This document shows positions 1 to 7,595 of a stretch of DNA of 49,827 nt, piece by piece. The stretch is from Cyanobacteria bacterium REEB67 (GTDB taxonomy: Bacteria; Cyanobacteriota; Vampirovibrionia; Obscuribacterales; Obscuribacteraceae), in the NCBI GenBank assembly GCA_018971775.1, contig JAGXAB010000049.1, forward strand, positions 1-49,827. Reading direction: 5' to 3'. Under the pieces are notes generated by a model. That model had not been told where the DNA came from, ran no database searches, and saw only the letters and a program-made list of their open reading frames with translations. The translations under genes were made by a program, and so were the position numbers. Position 1 is the stretch's first letter; the number at the start of each line of letters is the position of its first letter.

Positions 1-34
1 CTAAAAAAGTGCCAGAAACACAAAAAGCGGCAGA

Positions 35-66
35 AGACAGGTTAACGCTTGCGCGTCAACCTGTCT
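35..66. other. Stem-loop at the left edge
   Basis: Two 14-nt arms (35-48 and 53-66) pair with one G-T mismatch around a 4-nt loop. It may terminate a gene lying to the left of the window. No clear T-run follows on the plus strand, so its role is uncertain. Confidence 0.4.
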
Positions 67-106
67 TGCCATTCTTACCCGCTTTGATGTCACGAGGTTG
101 AAGTTA

Positions 107-136
107 TTGTCGCGACAAATGACAAGTTCGTTTGTC
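107..136. promoter_or_regulatory. Palindromic operator-like sites upstream of the first gene
   Basis: A perfect 12-bp palindrome, TTGTCGCGACAA, lies at 107-118. It is followed at once by an inverted repeat, GACAA-GTTCG-TTTGTC, at 121-136. Both lie 150-180 nt upstream of the TTG start at 289. The spacing suits a repressor or activator site. No regulator is identified. Confidence 0.35.
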
Positions 137-288
137 GGCTTACAAAAAAGTAAATACGGGCACTGATTAAAGATGTACCGGATCTAATTGTATGATTTAG
201 AACTGGCTATGATTCAAAACTGTCAGCGCCCCCTAATAATATCGAAACAATCGTCACTACCTACAAACACATACAGCGGAGTAACAAA

Positions 289-1266
289 TTGAAAGTTTCG
301 ACAGGCAGCCCTGCCACACTGCGATTTGCTCTTGTTTTATCCTTTCTGGCTGCCACCACCCTCAATGCACCGCTGACCCTGGCCCAAGATGATGCCGCCG
401 ATCACGTTGCCATTGCCGCCGACAGCAATGAAAGCGCCGCACAATTCGTCCAACGCTATCTGAACGCAGTGGCCACAGCCAAATCATTGACACAGCTGAT
501 ACCCTTTCTCCAACCGCGCGCCGACCGCCCGACCACGCCCGGCGGCCCCCGAGCCTTCGGTGAACCGAGCGGCAAGCAAACCCCGGGCGACAAAGAAATG
601 GAAATAAAACTGATGGCAGCGCTGCTGGAAATGCAGCGCGCTTCCACACCGCGGGCGGTGACTATCACCGAGACGCAGGACAGAAACGGCAAAACACTAC
701 TGGTCATGAAAGCCACGGCCGTCGCCCCGGAAGCAAAGATGAACCTGAGCGCCGCCGGCAATTCGGCCACCGGCAAAATGCTTATTGAAAAAGGACCGAA
801 GGGTTGGCTGATCGATGACGAAAGCTGGCACTACGTTTATGACAATGGCCTGACGGTCAACAGCGGCCATGATCCAGACGAGGTCGCCGGTCCCGCTCCT
901 GCAACTGCGGCGAGCGACAGCAATCAGCCAGTACAGGCGGCGTCGCCTGCGGATAAATATACTGGCCAGATTATGTCGGCCGTAGGCGATGTCTGGACGG
1001 AGCCGGCCCCCGGCACAGGCCACATTACGGTCGAATATAAAAATACTCCCGAGGGCAAATTTGAACTGCTCGGCATAACGGATGAGGACGGCTCCCGCGA
1101 TGCCGAAGAACTAGCCCAAAAAGCGCTGGCGAAGATAGCTTTGCCGCCGCTGCCGGCCGCTCTAATTGATCAACCAATTGTCAATATCCAGCTTTCCTGG
1201 TCGCCAAAATTTAGCGAAACGATGAAAATGGTGCAACTGCTGCACAGCTCGATGCGGAAGCAATAG
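289..1266 (+). CDS. Secreted protein with a TonB-C-like C-terminal region
   Basis: 325 residues, starting at TTG; GGAG sits 7 nt upstream (CGGAGTAACAAA-TTG) and supports this start. The N-terminus is a signal peptide: basic MKVSTGS, a hydrophobic core, and cleavage near LTLA-QDD. The middle (about 50-190) is a lipocalin-like or NTF2-like alpha/beta stretch that I cannot assign. Residues about 235-315 (VWTEPAPGTGHITVEYKN onward, with ALAKIALPPLP) resemble the TonB C-terminal-like module found in many secreted proteins of this lineage. Function unknown; probably periplasmic. The TonB-like call is an inference from pattern, not a firm domain assignment. Confidence 0.75.
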   Translation: MKVSTGSPATLRFALVLSFLAATTLNAPLTLAQDDAADHVAIAADSNESAAQFVQRYLNAVATAKSLTQLIPFLQPRADRPTTPGGPRAFGEPSGKQTPGDKEMEIKLMAALLEMQRASTPRAVTITETQDRNGKTLLVMKATAVAPEAKMNLSAAGNSATGKMLIEKGPKGWLIDDESWHYVYDNGLTVNSGHDPDEVAGPAPATAASDSNQPVQAASPADKYTGQIMSAVGDVWTEPAPGTGHITVEYKNTPEGKFELLGITDEDGSRDAEELAQKALAKIALPPLPAALIDQPIVNIQLSWSPKFSETMKMVQLLHSSMRKQ

Positions 1267-1597
1267 TTTTGCTTACCTCACGAAACGAGGCCGTTCAGCT
1301 GCTTTTCGTAATCTCGCCGGCGAAATGTTCCGTGCCAGGCTGGCTAAAGGAAACCGAGCCGACAATGTCGAGGGCCAGCAGGCGTGCAACCAGGGAGAGC
1401 CAATCACATCCCTTTGGCCCTTTCAAATCGATACCCATACTGCTGACCTATTTATGATGGGTCAGCCTGACAGCCGAGACTTTGATGCCGGCGCTTTCGA
1501 TCGTCTGGCGGCCCGTTCCCCTTACAGCAGGTGGAGGTTCTGGAGTTTTCTTTTTCAATCTTTGAGCGACCAACTGCCGCTCCCAAAACTACTATTG
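1267..1597. other. Convergent intergenic region, no gene seen
   Basis: 331 nt between two genes that end toward each other. Short open frames here have no Shine-Dalgarno sequence and overlap out of frame. A weak hairpin, GCTGACC (1442-1448) with GGTCAGC (1460-1466), may help termination. Nothing else is recognised. Confidence 0.5.
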
Positions 1598-2107
1598 TCA
1601 GCCAAAGCTGCCACAGCCGCTGCCCCCGCCTCCACCGCTGCTCTGGCTGTAGGCAGCGGCGGCGAGAATACCGCCCTGGCCGCCATAGGTGCGATTTGCA
1701 GCATAGTAGGTAACCGAATCACAGCCGTACTGAGCATACTTGCGCAGGCTGGCATTTTTTGCCCTGGCCGTTACCCATTCGTAGTGCCTGTAGGCAAGCC
1801 CGACCTGGTTAATACCCTGATAGCAAAGGCCAAGATAATAGTGGGTCCATTCACAACAGCCGCCGTGAGCATCGACATATTCAAGATTACTAATCGCATC
1901 GCGGTAATCCCTTTTTTGGTAAGACTGTAAAGCTTTGACGAAGCGCGGCGACTTGCAAATGGCTTGTTCACGGGCGCTGGCTGCTGTCTTTTTGACGACA
2001 GCACTTTTTTTGCCGGCGGCGCCTTTAGCCATGGCCACGTCGAAGCCGAGCGTCGTAGAAAGAACGACGACAAGGGCCAGAGCGTGCAATTTTTTCTTAC
2101 TCAGCAA
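1598..2107 (-). CDS. Secreted TPR-like protein with Gly-rich tail
   Basis: 169 residues from a TTG start; AGAGGT lies about 8 nt upstream. A signal peptide (basic MLSKKK, hydrophobic core, cleavage near VAMA-KGA) is followed by a helical region (about 50-140) whose spacing of aromatic and small residues (ALQSYQKRDYRDAISNLEY, THYYLGLCYQGINQVGLAY) fits two or three tetratricopeptide-like repeats. Several Cys residues (ICKS, GGCCEW, YGCDS) suggest disulphides or metal binding outside the cytoplasm. The C-terminus is Ser/Gly-rich. Probably an exported protein-interaction module; partner unknown. Confidence 0.75.
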   Translation of the reverse strand: MLSKKKLHALALVVVLSTTLGFDVAMAKGAAGKKSAVVKKTAASAREQAICKSPRFVKALQSYQKRDYRDAISNLEYVDAHGGCCEWTHYYLGLCYQGINQVGLAYRHYEWVTARAKNASLRKYAQYGCDSVTYYAANRTYGGQGGILAAAAYSQSSGGGGGSGCGSFG

Positions 2108-2318
2108 AAGCCTGGACCTCTAAACGGAACTGCTCAAAAACCGGGAAAGCAGACAATTGAAGGATAAATCCCCATATTTATAACCTAGCATGTTCCGGTC
2201 CAATCTTTGTCATCCGTGCTACTGGATTTGCATAACAGACAAGAGTTTCACGAGAGTTTTATGTGTTTGAGCTTAGCTTGGACAGCGGGAAGGGGAATGC
2301 CTTGGAGATTGCGCGCCC

Positions 2319-4304
2319 ATGCTAGATAGACCAGAAAAGCCGGCCGAGCCGGTTGTCGCATCTGCTGATGGGCAAACGTTTGCCCCTGGCCACGACGCAG
2401 CAAGTCACGCCTCCGAAACCAGGCTGGCTCCCAAAGCGGCAGACAAAGAACAGCCTTTCCCCGGCAGCCTCGGTCTGATCGAGAAGGACGGCTCTATAGA
2501 ATTTCGCAATGCACCAGCCGATCAGATGAAAGCAATCAAACATCTCGATCGCTTCGGCAGCTTCCGCTTGCATCATCGCGGCGCCCACGCCGAAGAAAAT
2601 TACGACCTGACTTATATTCACAAAGACCACTATCTGGAAAAAACGCGCAAGGCTTCCACTGGCCATACCTATACGACAGGTTCGGACGGATCGTTTAAGA
2701 TCGAAGACCGCAAAGGCAATGTCGAAACTTTCAATCCGCCCGCACAAGATCCGCAGCACGAAACCTACAGCAAAAAGCTTGGTATTACAAAACAGGAAAA
2801 TTCGGACGGCTCGGTGATCAAATTTTTCGACAATGACGGCCACAGCGAGTCAGTCGAGCCGGACGGCACAAAAACCAGCAAATGGACCGACGGCCGTTTC
2901 AAGATCGAAAAACGAGACGAGCACGGCACCACCACTACGGTGATACATCAACCGGAGCATGTCGGCGGATACAGAGAAAAAGGACGCGGACCAGGCCCGG
3001 AAGACAGATATGACGAGAGCTATTCGCGCGCTACCGGCATTACCCGTCGGGTGGAAGCTAGAGGCACCGCCGCGGAGAAGACGACCATCTTGCAGCCCAA
3101 TGGCACGGTCAAAGTGCTCAGTGCCGACGGCAGAAATTTCGAACGCCACCGCGACGGTTCCGAACATCACTGGGGCAAAGAAAATTACAATATACCGGCT
3201 TACGACTATGACCACGATGAGAAGCTCGATCAAGCGCATGGCAAATTGATCGACCTCGTAGAAACGCAGATGCCGTCTAAGTTGCAAGACGAGTTTAAAA
3301 AGGATTTGAAGGATTTTGAAAATAGAGCACGGCAAGAATACATGCCGCCAGCCGAATTGAGAAAAACCTATGCAGAAATTTCGCGACTTCTAGCGACGCC
3401 CGATCAGAACTCGATCATCTCGGGCGATAAGCGCGCCTTGCTCGCGGCCGGCTTGATGCACATCGCCGCCCAGCCCGGCGACGTCAATCAAGGTCAGCAC
3501 AATACCTGCAATGTGACCTCGGTCCTCAAATTTGCTCTGACCAAAAATCCATCCGCAGCCGTCGAAATGGCTGCGACCACTGCTTTGACCGGCTCATGGA
3601 AAGCAGGTGACGGACACAAGACGACGATCGATCGCGACAGTCTTATCCCCGGTGACGAGGAAAAAGTCTATCCGCCCGCCAGTCCGGAAGATCGACTATA
3701 CGCCACCCAACTCCTGAACCTGACGATGGTTAATGACGCTCTCGGCCGCAGACCCAAACCACAGTCTTACAGACAGACTCTCCCCGACGCCAGTCTTCCT
3801 GAAGACTCAGGCGAACGCAGATATGATGCCGATCAGCAGTTAATCACTTCCAGACAATACGATCGCAAAAGCGGCACCTGGATAACCGCTCCCGACTCTT
3901 CGCCGGGTCTCTCCGATCGCGAAATAGAAAGGGCCGGGCAGTTGCTCAACAAAGCCACGCGCGTCATCGGGGATAACGAGCCCCAGAGCGGCGTTGACAG
4001 CGTCAACAATGTCCAGGATTTTAGACGTCGTCTGCAACAACTCAAAGACCAGAGCAAATATCCGGTCACTCTTGGCGTCGACGGCGCTCACCGACCGATC
4101 CAGTCTGCTACCCATGAAACGCCCGGCTTCGCCGGTCATTGCGTCGAACTCGATGCCTATGACGAAAAAACAGGTCGAGTCTACGTTACCAATCAGTGGG
4201 GTAAAGACAGCAATGGCTGGATGAAAGTCGATGATCTCTACCTCAATGTCGTCGGCAAGTACGCCAAAGAAAACGACGGCATCAACAAAGATGACTTGAG
4301 ATAG
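2319..4304 (+). CDS. Large protein with repeat-like N-terminus and papain-like C-terminus
   Basis: 661 residues, no signal peptide, very hydrophilic. The ATG has only TTGGAG about 12 nt upstream, so the start is less certain than the frame. Residues 50-300 hold many short strands with DG turns (FKIEDRKGN, VKVLSADGRNFERH) that resemble degenerate YD/RHS-like repeats. The C-terminal part has a cysteine-peptidase-like order: C in QGQHNTCNVTSV (about residue 399), H in GFAGHCVELDAY (about 608), and N in VYVTNQWG (about 627). Cys-His-Asn in this order is typical of papain-fold enzymes. Whether it is catalytic is unknown. It could be an effector or a self-processing surface or cytoplasmic protein. 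Confidence 0.75.
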   Translation: MLDRPEKPAEPVVASADGQTFAPGHDAASHASETRLAPKAADKEQPFPGSLGLIEKDGSIEFRNAPADQMKAIKHLDRFGSFRLHHRGAHAEENYDLTYIHKDHYLEKTRKASTGHTYTTGSDGSFKIEDRKGNVETFNPPAQDPQHETYSKKLGITKQENSDGSVIKFFDNDGHSESVEPDGTKTSKWTDGRFKIEKRDEHGTTTTVIHQPEHVGGYREKGRGPGPEDRYDESYSRATGITRRVEARGTAAEKTTILQPNGTVKVLSADGRNFERHRDGSEHHWGKENYNIPAYDYDHDEKLDQAHGKLIDLVETQMPSKLQDEFKKDLKDFENRARQEYMPPAELRKTYAEISRLLATPDQNSIISGDKRALLAAGLMHIAAQPGDVNQGQHNTCNVTSVLKFALTKNPSAAVEMAATTALTGSWKAGDGHKTTIDRDSLIPGDEEKVYPPASPEDRLYATQLLNLTMVNDALGRRPKPQSYRQTLPDASLPEDSGERRYDADQQLITSRQYDRKSGTWITAPDSSPGLSDREIERAGQLLNKATRVIGDNEPQSGVDSVNNVQDFRRRLQQLKDQSKYPVTLGVDGAHRPIQSATHETPGFAGHCVELDAYDEKTGRVYVTNQWGKDSNGWMKVDDLYLNVVGKYAKENDGINKDDLR

Positions 4305-4330
4305 ACGTGGCACTGTCACTATCGTTATTG

Positions 4331-4478
4331 TTATTCGATAAAATCGACCCTTTTCAGCCCTCATTTTTGCCCGGGTTCGATAATTCAGGCTGTTTTTAGC
4401 CCTCGTTTTTGCCTCTGTTCGATACTTTATCTTGGGCCAGGTCTAAACTCATGGGCCTCTCCGTCTTTTATCGAATAA
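4331..4478. repeat. Small element: 13-bp inverted repeats bracketing a 27-bp direct repeat
   Basis: TTATTCGATAAAA (4331-4343) is an exact inverted copy of 4466-4478. Between them are two direct copies of a 27-nt unit (4356-4382 and 4398-4424, four mismatches, 42-nt period) with a shared AGCCCTC-TTTTTGCC core ending in GTTCGATA. It fills the convergent spacer between the papain-like gene and the DUF2278 gene. It could be a MITE-like remnant or a repetitive extragenic element. No target-site duplication was recognised. Confidence 0.5.
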
Positions 4479-4705
4479 AACCTGATGGCCCCTGGTTATA
4501 GCGGTACCACCGGCGCCGAGTAAAGTCGAAATCATACTCTAGAGTGTAGTATAAATACGCCAAAGTGAATCTGGAAGAAAAGCTCTTGAGTTTGAGAGAG
4601 CCCACTTCGAAATTCTCGCAAAAAAAAACGCCAAGACCGTGCAAGAGAAAGCCGTTGCCAGCAGTCCCTTGCACGGAGGCGCATAAAAACTTGGCGCTTA
4701 GAGCA

Positions 4706-5311
4706 TTACACCGTCTTCCAGGCCTGAGTCTGGAAGGCGATACAGATGGCGGTCCAGGTGCCGTCACCCCAATCAAAGAACATGGCGCCATCCTGGAAAC
4801 TGCCGTTGTCGCCGGCGTGTTTGCCCGAGTTGCCGTTGTTCTTGTGCACGTCGTGGACGCCGCCGGCATACAGCTGACCGAAGATGTAAGTCCTCGCGCC
4901 GGTCTGGATAGCCTTCTTCATCACGTCGTCGAGCTTGGTGTGCAGGATCGTCGGAGTCGAGCTGCCGAGGGGCAGAAGCGTCATCTGATCCTTGGTCACG
5001 AGCCAGGGCATACGGTCCATGTCGATGGCCAGGCCGCCGGCATCGCCGCTCAGGTGATGGACGCCTTCGCTGAGAGCCTGCATCAAGGACGCGTTGGCCG
5101 GGACTAGGCCATCGTGGACGAAGAACAGAACCTCGGAAGCTTCCTGGCTGGATTCGCCGGGGGCGGGCTGGTTTGATTCGACGTTGACCGCGGCGGTGAG
5201 TTGCTGACTGCCGGCGGTAATCGGGATGTGCACATGGGGGCCGCCGCCGGTAACAACGAGGTCATCGCCGGTAATGTGTCCAACGACGACACCATAGTTT
5301 TGAATAGACAT
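4706..5311 (-). CDS. DUF2278 (YukJ-type) family protein
   Basis: 201 residues from the ATG at 5311, chosen over an upstream in-frame start because GGAG lies 8 nt before it and the family begins at this point (MSIQNYGVVVGHI). The family signature is clear: a YG-VVxGxI start, HVHIPI and AVNV near the front, FFVHDGLVP, and a strongly conserved tail GGVHDVHKNNGNSGKHAGD, then FQDGAMFFDW and AICIAFQTQAW. The biochemical role of DUF2278 is unknown. Conserved Asp, His and Asn residues suggest a metal-dependent or hydrolytic centre. It stands alone, 13 kb from the Ter block. A link to that block is possible but not shown. Confidence 0.85.
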   Translation of the reverse strand: MSIQNYGVVVGHITGDDLVVTGGGPHVHIPITAGSQQLTAAVNVESNQPAPGESSQEASEVLFFVHDGLVPANASLMQALSEGVHHLSGDAGGLAIDMDRMPWLVTKDQMTLLPLGSSTPTILHTKLDDVMKKAIQTGARTYIFGQLYAGGVHDVHKNNGNSGKHAGDNGSFQDGAMFFDWGDGTWTAICIAFQTQAWKTV

Positions 5312-5758
5312 AGTGATACTCCTGTCAAAACGTGACCTGAAAGGACACGCGGGTTTGGCCGGTGCGGAATGCACAGGTCGATCACGCTCGCTAACTACTC
5401 TCAAAAGCCAGTCAGCCAACTCACAGCGACTTGCTGCGTTTGGAGGGGGGCTATGAGGCTAGGTGTTTAGAATTTCTGGTTTTTTGTTTTTTAAGTGAAT
5501 AATTAGTGAGTGGATATCCACAGGCCTAGCACTCGGGCCCAGCAGAAAAGCAATTAAAATGCGAGGGGGCGTCAAAGCCCGTCAAGCGCTGGATTTTTAG
5601 CAATGAGCCGCATATAGCTGGATGTCGCACAGAGTTATAGTTATTCCGATTTATATGTAACGACTTAGCGGTAGCTTGCGAGCAATTTTTTTGCAAATGC
5701 GCCAACTTTTGCTACCTTGTTACCATTGAGCTTGTTAGCGCTTAGAGGGAAGTCGAGC
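5312..5758. other. Divergent promoter region, no gene seen
   Basis: 447 nt between the minus-strand DUF2278 gene and the plus-strand phosphoesterase gene. An AT-rich stretch near 5640-5670 could hold the rightward promoter, but no -35/-10 pair is convincing. An in-frame upstream TTG at 5717 has no Shine-Dalgarno sequence and was not used. Confidence 0.4.
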
Positions 5759-6496
5759 ATGCCCATCTGTTTCTCCCGCCGTTATCCTCTGTTCGACCTT
5801 CTGCTGAGCGCGGCAATTCTCGTTTTTTTTCAGCCTCCGGCGCGGGCCGAAAAAAATCCAACCGTCGCCATCGATATCGTCCTCAAACCAGATGCCGTCA
5901 TGTCGCAGCGCGCCCAACAGGCAAACACCGAGCTTCTAAAAACCTGCCCCACTGGCTTTGCCCTGGATGCATCCCACAATGCACACATCACCCTGTTGCA
6001 GCTCTACGTCAAAAGCGACGAGTTAAACAAGGTCTACGAGGCTACCGGCCGAATCGTTGCAAAAGAAAACCCGACCGACTGGAAATTGGAAGCGTTTAAA
6101 TACTATTACGGCAAAATGGGCGAAACGGGTCTGGCCGGCATTGTCCTGAAACCAACCCCGGATTTGCTCAGACTGCAAAAAGAATTGATCGAGGCATTGG
6201 CACCGTATTCGCTCCCCACGGGCCAAGCGGACGCCTTTTTCACGACAAAAGAAGAACCAGAGGTCGACCAGTTCACAATAAATTTTGTCGGCTCCTTCGT
6301 GCAAAAAGCCTCGGGCGAAAAGTTTAATCCGCACGTGACCACGGGCATTGGCCCCGTAAAATATCTGGACAATCTATTGGCGCAGCCATTTCAACCATTT
6401 ACTTTTTCAGCATCCGGTGTCTGCGTCTATCAGCTCGGTAGCTACGGCACGGCCCGCAAGGTCCTCAAAAATTTGCCTCAGCAAACTACACACTGA
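5759..6496 (+). CDS. Exported 2H phosphoesterase-like protein
   Basis: 245 residues from ATG 5759, preceded by AGAGGGAAG. A signal peptide (MPICFSRRYP, hydrophobic LLLSAAILVFF, cleavage near ARA-EKN) sends it out of the cytoplasm. Two H-x-T signatures, NAHITLLQLYV (His76, Thr78) and FNPHVTTGIG (His192, Thr194), lie about 116 residues apart, as in the 2H (LigT/2'-5' ligase-like) phosphoesterases. In that family the paired motifs form the catalytic site for 2',3'-cyclic phosphodiesters or related bonds. The substrate is unknown. Export is unusual for the superfamily and points to an extracellular nucleotide or lipid-linked phosphodiester. Confidence 0.75.
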   Translation: MPICFSRRYPLFDLLLSAAILVFFQPPARAEKNPTVAIDIVLKPDAVMSQRAQQANTELLKTCPTGFALDASHNAHITLLQLYVKSDELNKVYEATGRIVAKENPTDWKLEAFKYYYGKMGETGLAGIVLKPTPDLLRLQKELIEALAPYSLPTGQADAFFTTKEEPEVDQFTINFVGSFVQKASGEKFNPHVTTGIGPVKYLDNLLAQPFQPFTFSASGVCVYQLGSYGTARKVLKNLPQQTTH

Positions 6497-6506
6497 ACTA
6501 AAACAT

Positions 6507-6526
6507 GGGCCACTATGAGGTGGCCC
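6507..6526. terminator. Stem-loop after the 2H phosphoesterase gene
   Basis: GGGCCAC (6507-6513) pairs with GTGGCCC (6520-6526) 11 nt after the stop codon. No T-run follows on the plus strand, so it may act as a transcript-end stabiliser. Confidence 0.4.
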
Positions 6527-6539
6527 GAGCATTTCTGGT

Positions 6540-7130
6540 CTACCCTCTGGATTGGCGGGCTCAGAAGGTTGGCCCTTGTCCACCCGTCCTTGAGCGGCTT
6601 CTAGAAAGCTTTGCGCCCGGCGATCAGGCCCATGCCACCAGCATGGATGATCTCCCTTCATCATCTTGTCGTAGATCGCCTGGGCGGTCAGGTCGGCGGC
6701 AGCGTGGTAATCGATCTTCTTACCACCTTTGTCGAGGCCCTCGACCACGAAACCTTCACTGCGCAGATAACACCAGAGGATGGTGACCAGGCCTAGCTCA
6801 TGCGCTTCGCGGAAGGCGGCCGCCACTTCCTGGATCTGACGACGCGATTCGGGCGAACCGAAATAGATCGTGGCACCGACGGCGATGGCACCCATCTCGT
6901 AGGCCTGCCGCACCGAGCCGAATGCTCGATACCCTGGTCCACCGGCAGGATGGAAAGATAACCAGTGCCGCCCAGACGCCCGCTGGCAAATTGCAGTCAT
7001 TTTTGGCCTTTCGTGAATGGCTAATTGATTTTGCGGTCCACTCGCAGGATCTCAAGGCGCTCCAGCCAGTCCTGCAGCCCCTTGGCAGCGGGTCGCTGAA
7101 GATCAAATCAAGGTCAAAATCAAGCACTTC
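6540..7130 (-). pseudogene. Decayed class I fructose-bisphosphate aldolase (FbaB/DhnA type)
   Basis: Translation of the minus strand gives pieces of the archaeal-type class I aldolase in different frames. First comes [20 protein letters not shown] (about 6975-6915). Then, in another frame, [20 protein letters not shown] and [30 protein letters not shown] (about 6905-6690). Last, in a third frame, is a GMGLIAGRKAF-like end (about 6640-6600). Roughly 100 residues expected between VDQGIEH and AYEMGA are absent, as is the Schiff-base segment after DLTAQ. An intact enzyme is about 350 residues. The frames cannot be joined, so the gene is dead. It may be replaced elsewhere in the genome. Confidence 0.75.
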
Positions 7131-7595
7131 TTGACCACCCGAATCCGGGCAGGCAATTTAAAGCGCGTGAAGCTCTCCAAAACATGAAGGAGTTCAAAGC
7201 TCTTCGCCGCGATTTAAGTCGCTCTCAGGGTCAACCTACCAAGCGGCTCAACGCACCATTTGACATCAAGGCCAACTTAAGACCTTTGGGTGCGCGCCTG
7301 GTTTTGTAAGCCTCTATAAAGGGCGAGCGTTTACATTGCGTTACAACCCTTCGTCGTCAGCGCTAAGTGCATCTTTCTTGCTAGTTACTAACAGACCTTT
7401 CTTTTTCTCTCCACGAGCACAAAATCAAACAAGCGTTTTACTTCCCTCACCCGTCCGCAATCTTCCCGCCAGCGAACGACTTCCGCCGCGATCGCTGGAC
7501 CAGCGTCGGGCTCATTTTGTCTTCTACTTTTCATCACCTACTCTCCACCATAAGAGCAACAGATTCAGCCGAGCTACTGAATCAGGAGAAATCCC
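7131..7595. other. Leader region upstream of the FtsH-type gene, no gene seen
   Basis: 465 nt between the aldolase remnant and the protease start. Open frames here are low-complexity shadows. Just before the gene there is AGGAG (ATCAGGAGAAATCCC-ATG). No confident promoter boxes were found. Confidence 0.4.
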
